Positions 13,503-16,928 of a DNA stretch of 16,928 bases are shown piece by piece. Position 1 is the first letter of the stretch; each line of letters opens with the position of its first letter. The translations under genes and the position numbers were made by a program. This DNA comes from an uncultured Dorea sp. (GTDB lineage: Bacteria > Bacillota_A > Clostridia > Lachnospirales > Lachnospiraceae), in contig CAJTRO010000065.1 of the NCBI GenBank assembly GCA_910579015.1, positions 1 to 16,928 on the forward strand. The letters run 5' to 3'. The notes under the pieces are model-generated. The model was not told where the DNA came from. It saw nothing but the letters and a program-made list of their open reading frames with translations, and made no database searches.

Positions 13503-16175
13503 TTATCTTATCCTTCCACTTTCGCCCTGCCACCGGTTCTTAAGCTTATTCTGTAACTGATAGAGCGTATTGAGCGCGTCGATCGGCGTCAGATTCCCAA
13601 GATCCAGATTCTTGATCTCATCAATCACATCATCGTCCTTCACCGTGTCAAACAATGACATCTGCGCCAGATCCACCTCGTCGTAATGCCGGGGCTTTGC
13701 CGCCGGCTGTTCCTGGCCGTGAGACGCAATATCCTTGATCTTATCCGTGATATCCGCCTGTACCAGCTCTTCCACGATCTCCTTCGCCCGCTCGATCACG
13801 GTCTCCGGAACTCCCGCAAGCCTTGCGACCTGAATCCCGTAGCTCTTGTCTGCACCGCCCTTTACAATCTTTCGAAGGAAAATGATATCGTCGCCCTTCT
13901 CCTTCACGGCAATGCAGTAATTATTCACGTTATTGATCTTCCCCTCAAGCTCCGTCAGCTCATGATAATGGGTGGCGAACAGTGTCTTGGCGCCTAAGAG
14001 CTTACTGTTGCTGATGTGCTCGATCACCGCCCAGGCGATACTAAGCCCGTCAAAGGTGCTGGTTCCCCGGCCGATCTCGTCTAAGATCAGCAGGCTCTTA
14101 CTGGTGGCATTGCGCAGAATGTTCGCGACCTCCGTCATCTCCACCATAAAGGTACTCTGGCCGCTCGCCAGATCGTCTGACGCCCCCACTCTGGTAAAGA
14201 TCCGGTCCACCAGTCCGATCTGCGCACTGGAAGCCGGAACGAAGGAACCGATCTGCGCCATCAGGACAATAAGTGCAGTCTGTCTCATATAGGTGGATTT
14301 CCCCGCCATATTGGGACCGGTAATAACCGAGATCCGGTTCTTCTTATCGTTCAGATAGGTATCGTTGGCGATGAACATATCGTTAGGGATCATCTTCTCC
14401 ACCACCGGATGACGCCCGTCCTTGATATCAATGATCCCTTTCTCGTTGATCCCCGGCCGGACATAATGGTTCCGCTCCGCAACTAAAGCTAACGACGAGA
14501 ACGCGTCAAGCTGTGCAATGGCTCCCGCGCTTGACTGGATCCTGATGATCTCATCCCCGATCTTATCGCGCACCTCGCAGTACAGCTGGTATTCCAGTGC
14601 ATACAGCTTATCCTCCGCTCCGAGGATCGTATCCTCCAGTTCTTTCAGCTCCGGTATGATGTACCGCTCCGCGTTGGCAAGCGTCTGCTTGCGTGTATAG
14701 TATTCCGGCACCATGTTCTTGAAAGAATTCGTCACTTCCAGATAATAGCCGAACACCTTATTAAACCGCACTTTCAGATTCTTGATCCCGGTCTTCTCCC
14801 GCTCGTCTGCCTCAAGCTTCGCAAGCCATTCCTTCCCGTCTGATTTGGCCCGGCGCAGCCTGTCTACCTCCTCGTTGTAGCCTTCCCTGATGATACCGCC
14901 CTCCTTCATGGCGACAGGCGGTTCCTCCTTGATGGCGCTCTTTACCAGTTCACAGAGATCCTCTAATGTATCCAGGCTCTCATAGAGTTCCTTAAGAAGC
15001 GGTGTGTTCATCTCCTGCAAAATGTATTTGATGTGGGGCAGCATGGAAAGAGAATGCTCAAACGCGATCAGATCTCTTGGATTTGCCGACTGATAGGTAA
15101 TCCTGCACACCAGGCGTTCCAGGTCATAGATGGAAGAAAGATACTCCCGTATCTCCTCCCGGGATATTGCACGGTCTTTCAGCTCCTCCACCGCGTCCAG
15201 CCGTCGTCCGATCTCTGTTCTGTCGATCAGAGGCTGTTCGATGTACTTGCGCAGCGCCCTTGCCCCCATGGCTGTCTTCGTCTTGTCCAGCACCCACAGA
15301 AGCGAACCTCTCTTCTGCTTCTCCCTAAGCGTCTCACAGAGCTCCAGATTCCGCCTGGTGGAGCTGTCAAGCAGCATATACTTTCCCGCCGCATAGACCG
15401 AAAGCCTGGTAATATGGGACAGATCCCGCTTCTGCGTCTCCAGAAGATATTGAAGCAGGGCGCCTGCCGCGATCACTCCGCAGTCGTAATCCCTCAATCC
15501 AAGCCCGTCTAACCCGTTCACATGGAAATGCTCCTTGATCGTCCGCTGGCAGATGGCGTCGTCAAAATACCAGGAATCCAGAGAATAAAGTGTAATGCCA
15601 AGCTTCTCCTTCAGAAGCGCCAGATCCATGCCGCTCATATAGAAGGATTCATTGCACACAAGCTCAGACGGCATGAACTTATAGATCTCATCGAACAATT
15701 TCTCCGTATCATTCAGTTCCGTAACAATGTACTCTCCCGTCGTCACGTCCGCCACAGACAGCCCGTAACGGTCCGCGATATAGACCACACACATGATATA
15801 ATTATTCTTTGTCTCATCCAAAGCCTGTACATCCAGGTTCGTTCCCGGCGTCACGATCCGGACCACATCACGCTTCACAAGCCCCCTGGCGCTGGCCGCA
15901 TCCTCCATCTGCTCACAGATCGCCACCTTATAGCCTTTGGATACCAGACGGTTCAGATAACCGTCCACAGCGTGATAAGGAACGCCGCACATCGGTGCAC
16001 GTTCCTCTAATCCACAATTCTTCCCGGTCAGTGTAATCTCAAGTTCCTTCGATGCTGTCAGCGCATCTTCAAAGAACATCTCGTAAAAATCTCCCAATCT
16101 ATAGAATAAAATGCAGTCCGGATACTCCTTCTTCGTGTCCATGTACTGCTGCATCATCGGTGTTAACTCCGCCAC
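13503..16175 (-). CDS. mutS: DNA mismatch repair protein MutS
   Basis: MutS binds mismatched bases and starts repair using its ATPase. The 890-residue protein has the usual length. The mismatch-reading Phe-X-Glu is Phe30-Tyr-Glu32 in RLGDFYEMF. The connector, lever and clamp domains are followed by the ATPase: Walker A GPNMAGKST at 620-628, and the signature and Walker B region LILDEIGRGTSTFDGLSIAW. GTG at 16175 is used as start; AAGAGAGGT stands seven bases upstream and the product begins MAELTPMMQQYMDTK as in relatives. It is the first gene of the operon, behind the TATAAT box at 16215-16220. Confidence 0.97.
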   Translation of the reverse strand: MAELTPMMQQYMDTKKEYPDCILFYRLGDFYEMFFEDALTASKELEITLTGKNCGLEERAPMCGVPYHAVDGYLNRLVSKGYKVAICEQMEDAASARGLVKRDVVRIVTPGTNLDVQALDETKNNYIMCVVYIADRYGLSVADVTTGEYIVTELNDTEKLFDEIYKFMPSELVCNESFYMSGMDLALLKEKLGITLYSLDSWYFDDAICQRTIKEHFHVNGLDGLGLRDYDCGVIAAGALLQYLLETQKRDLSHITRLSVYAAGKYMLLDSSTRRNLELCETLREKQKRGSLLWVLDKTKTAMGARALRKYIEQPLIDRTEIGRRLDAVEELKDRAISREEIREYLSSIYDLERLVCRITYQSANPRDLIAFEHSLSMLPHIKYILQEMNTPLLKELYESLDTLEDLCELVKSAIKEEPPVAMKEGGIIREGYNEEVDRLRRAKSDGKEWLAKLEADEREKTGIKNLKVRFNKVFGYYLEVTNSFKNMVPEYYTRKQTLANAERYIIPELKELEDTILGAEDKLYALEYQLYCEVRDKIGDEIIRIQSSAGAIAQLDAFSSLALVAERNHYVRPGINEKGIIDIKDGRHPVVEKMIPNDMFIANDTYLNDKKNRISVITGPNMAGKSTYMRQTALIVLMAQIGSFVPASSAQIGLVDRIFTRVGASDDLASGQSTFMVEMTEVANILRNATSKSLLILDEIGRGTSTFDGLSIAWAVIEHISNSKLLGAKTLFATHYHELTELEGKINNVNNYCIAVKEKGDDIIFLRKIVKGGADKSYGIQVARLAGVPETVIERAKEIVEELVQADITDKIKDIASHGQEQPAAKPRHYDEVDLAQMSLFDTVKDDDVIDEIKNLDLGNLTPIDALNTLYQLQNKLKNRWQGESGRIR

Positions 16176-16214
16176 TATCGTACCTCTCTTTTATTTTTCT
16201 TCAGATTCTACTAG

Positions 16215-16243
16215 ATTATAACATTTCTTTTCAGAATAGGAAA
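16215..16243 (-). promoter_or_regulatory. Likely promoter of the mutS operon
   Basis: A perfect -10 box TATAAT lies on the minus strand at 16215-16220, about 40 bp before the mutS GTG. The -35 position (16238-16243, TTTCCT) matches the consensus poorly, so the call rests on the -10 box. The leader would be about 33 bases with no obvious structure. Confidence 0.5.
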
Positions 16244-16443
16244 GGTATCTTTCTTCTTTTCAGATAAATATATACGTTCACACAGATCACCGCGGACAAC
16301 AGCGAGCCTAACGGCGAAGCGATCCCCATAGGAAACAGGTTGTCCGGATACAGCTTAGACATCAGATAAGCGCCCGGAATCCTCACCAGTATGATAGAGA
16401 TCACATTATCCGTTGTTTTGCAACCTCCAAACAGATATATCAA
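16231..16443 (-). pseudogene. MATE-family transporter, C-terminal remnant
   Basis: About 70 residues match the end of a MATE transporter: GGCKTTDNVISIILVRIP, then GAYLMSKLYPDNLFPMGIAS, then a last hydrophobic helix SLLSAVICVNVYIYL and the basic tail KRRK. GxGKT-like and RIP motifs are typical of helices 10-12. The frame has no start or first nine helices; homology ends near 16430-16443, next to the IS1634-like element. The likely cause is truncation on insertion of that element or an older deletion. It is 55 bp upstream of mutS on the same strand. Confidence 0.75.
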
Positions 16444-16518
16444 GTCAAAACCCTTTCATTTTCCGCATTGCCGGAATTTTTTTATGTCAAGTTTTATGCA
16501 TTTTTACGTTGTATTATA

Positions 16519-16547
16519 TTGCGTTTCACGTGAAACAATGGTATAAT
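16519..16547 (+). promoter_or_regulatory. Transposase promoter with overlapping palindrome
   Basis: The -10 box TATAAT is at 16542-16547 and a partial -35 box TTGCGT at 16519-16524, 17 bp apart. The spacer is almost filled by the palindrome GTTTCACGTGAAAC (16523-16536). A protein bound there would compete with RNA polymerase. Confidence 0.65.
16522..16537. promoter_or_regulatory. parS-like site (ParB/Spo0J binding sequence)
   Basis: CGTTTCACGTGAAACA differs from the conserved bacterial parS sequence TGTTTCACGTGAAACA at the first base only. The central 14 bases form a perfect palindrome. parS sites load ParB, the centromere-binding protein that acts with ParA in chromosome or plasmid segregation. 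Whether ParB binds this copy is not shown by the sequence. Confidence 0.6.
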
Positions 16548-16566
16548 AATCTTAGGGGGTGATAGT

Positions 16567-16928
16567 TTGTACCTTAAGAAGAGCTTCAACAAAAAAAGAA
16601 ACAAGACACAGCTTTCTTTTGTACAAGGATACCGTATTGATGGGAAAGTGAAGCATAAAGTCATTAAAAACCTCGGATATTTAGAGGATTATCTCGATCA
16701 ATATGAAGATCCGATAGCTCATTTTCAGCAAATCGCAAAAGAATGGAATGCAGATCAGGAAACGCCGGATACCATCGAGGTAAGTCTTTCGGAAAAACTC
16801 CCTGATCAATGCTTCAATCGAAAGAACCTTGGATACGCAATTATTAAGCTTATTTATTCCAAACTCCAGATCCGTGAGTTTTTCCAGAATAAGCAGCGCC
16901 AACTCCCTGTAGAGTATAACTTAAACAG
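16567..16928 (+). CDS. IS1634-family transposase, N-terminal part
   Basis: The first 120 codons of a DDE transposase of the IS1634 group (part of the wider IS4-like set); the catalytic domain is beyond the edge. The N-terminus MYLKKSFNKKRNKTQLSFVQ, then GYRIDGKVKHKVIKNLGYLE and DPIAHFQQIA, are the group's usual pattern, and NLGYAIIKLIYSKLQIREFF is typical of its second region. The TTG at 16567 is taken as start because AGGGGGT stands six bases upstream (16554-16560) and no ATG is available in frame nearby. Confidence 0.8.
   Translation, partial: MYLKKSFNKKRNKTQLSFVQGYRIDGKVKHKVIKNLGYLEDYLDQYEDPIAHFQQIAKEWNADQETPDTIEVSLSEKLPDQCFNRKNLGYAIIKLIYSKLQIREFFQNKQRQLPVEYNLN

Larger units (their letters stand above)
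16444..16928 (+). mobile_element. IS1634-like insertion sequence, 5' part
   Basis: The region holds the promoter and first third of a transposase and runs off the right edge. The left boundary is set only by where the MATE homology stops; no terminal repeat can be confirmed because the other end is not in the window. A short hairpin (TTCCG 16461-16465 with CGGAA 16472-16476) followed by seven T could stop transcription entering from the left. Confidence 0.6.

Overview
The window looks like a stretch of chromosome from a gut-type Clostridia (Lachnospiraceae-like Firmicute). Evidence: a linked mutS-mutL-miaA cluster whose MutL carries the endonuclease motif, strong AGGAGG-type ribosome binding sites with some GTG and TTG starts, a PF06838-type aluminium-resistance/methionine gamma-lyase homologue, an HI0933/BaiN-type flavoprotein, and IS66 and IS1634-like elements. 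The species cannot be fixed from sequence alone.

Layout. 1-204 is the end of an IS66-family element running off the left edge. 261-384 holds a transcription terminator and the last 18 codons of a tuf (EF-Tu) gene, joined directly to a MATE efflux gene truncated after about its third membrane helix (385-745). A TetR regulator (858-1391) precedes that MATE fragment on the minus strand. It is divergent from a tiny membrane protein and an esterase (1523-2649). Both promoters can be read and share one perfect 15-bp palindrome. Next come an AraC regulator with a GyrI-like sensor domain (2743-3579) and a decayed phosphinothricin-type acetyltransferase (3642-4108).

4133-16220 is one long minus-strand transcription unit, read from right to left: promoter, mutS, mutL, miaA, a small unknown protein, the PLP enzyme, an MNT nucleotidyltransferase, a HEPN protein, an HI0933 flavoprotein, a GNAT acetyltransferase, an M29-like aminopeptidase, pyroglutamyl peptidase, and a strong intrinsic terminator. 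Most gaps are under 75 bp and several genes overlap. The MNT/HEPN pair, of the kind seen in toxin-antitoxin modules, is more AT-rich than its neighbours and is coupled to the preceding gene by an ATGA overlap.

16231-16443 is the C-terminal remnant of a second MATE sequence, followed by the 5' part of an IS1634-like element whose transposase (16567 onward) runs off the right edge. Its promoter spacer contains a palindrome matching 15 of 16 bases of the ParB centromere site parS.

The operon core (mismatch repair, tRNA A37 prenylation) is ordinary. The parts worth a second look are the parS-like site in the transposase promoter, the HEPN/MNT pair inside the repair operon, the tuf-MATE junction, the shared TetR operator, and the 18-bp minisatellite in the mutL linker. 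I do not see a clearly new multi-gene system.
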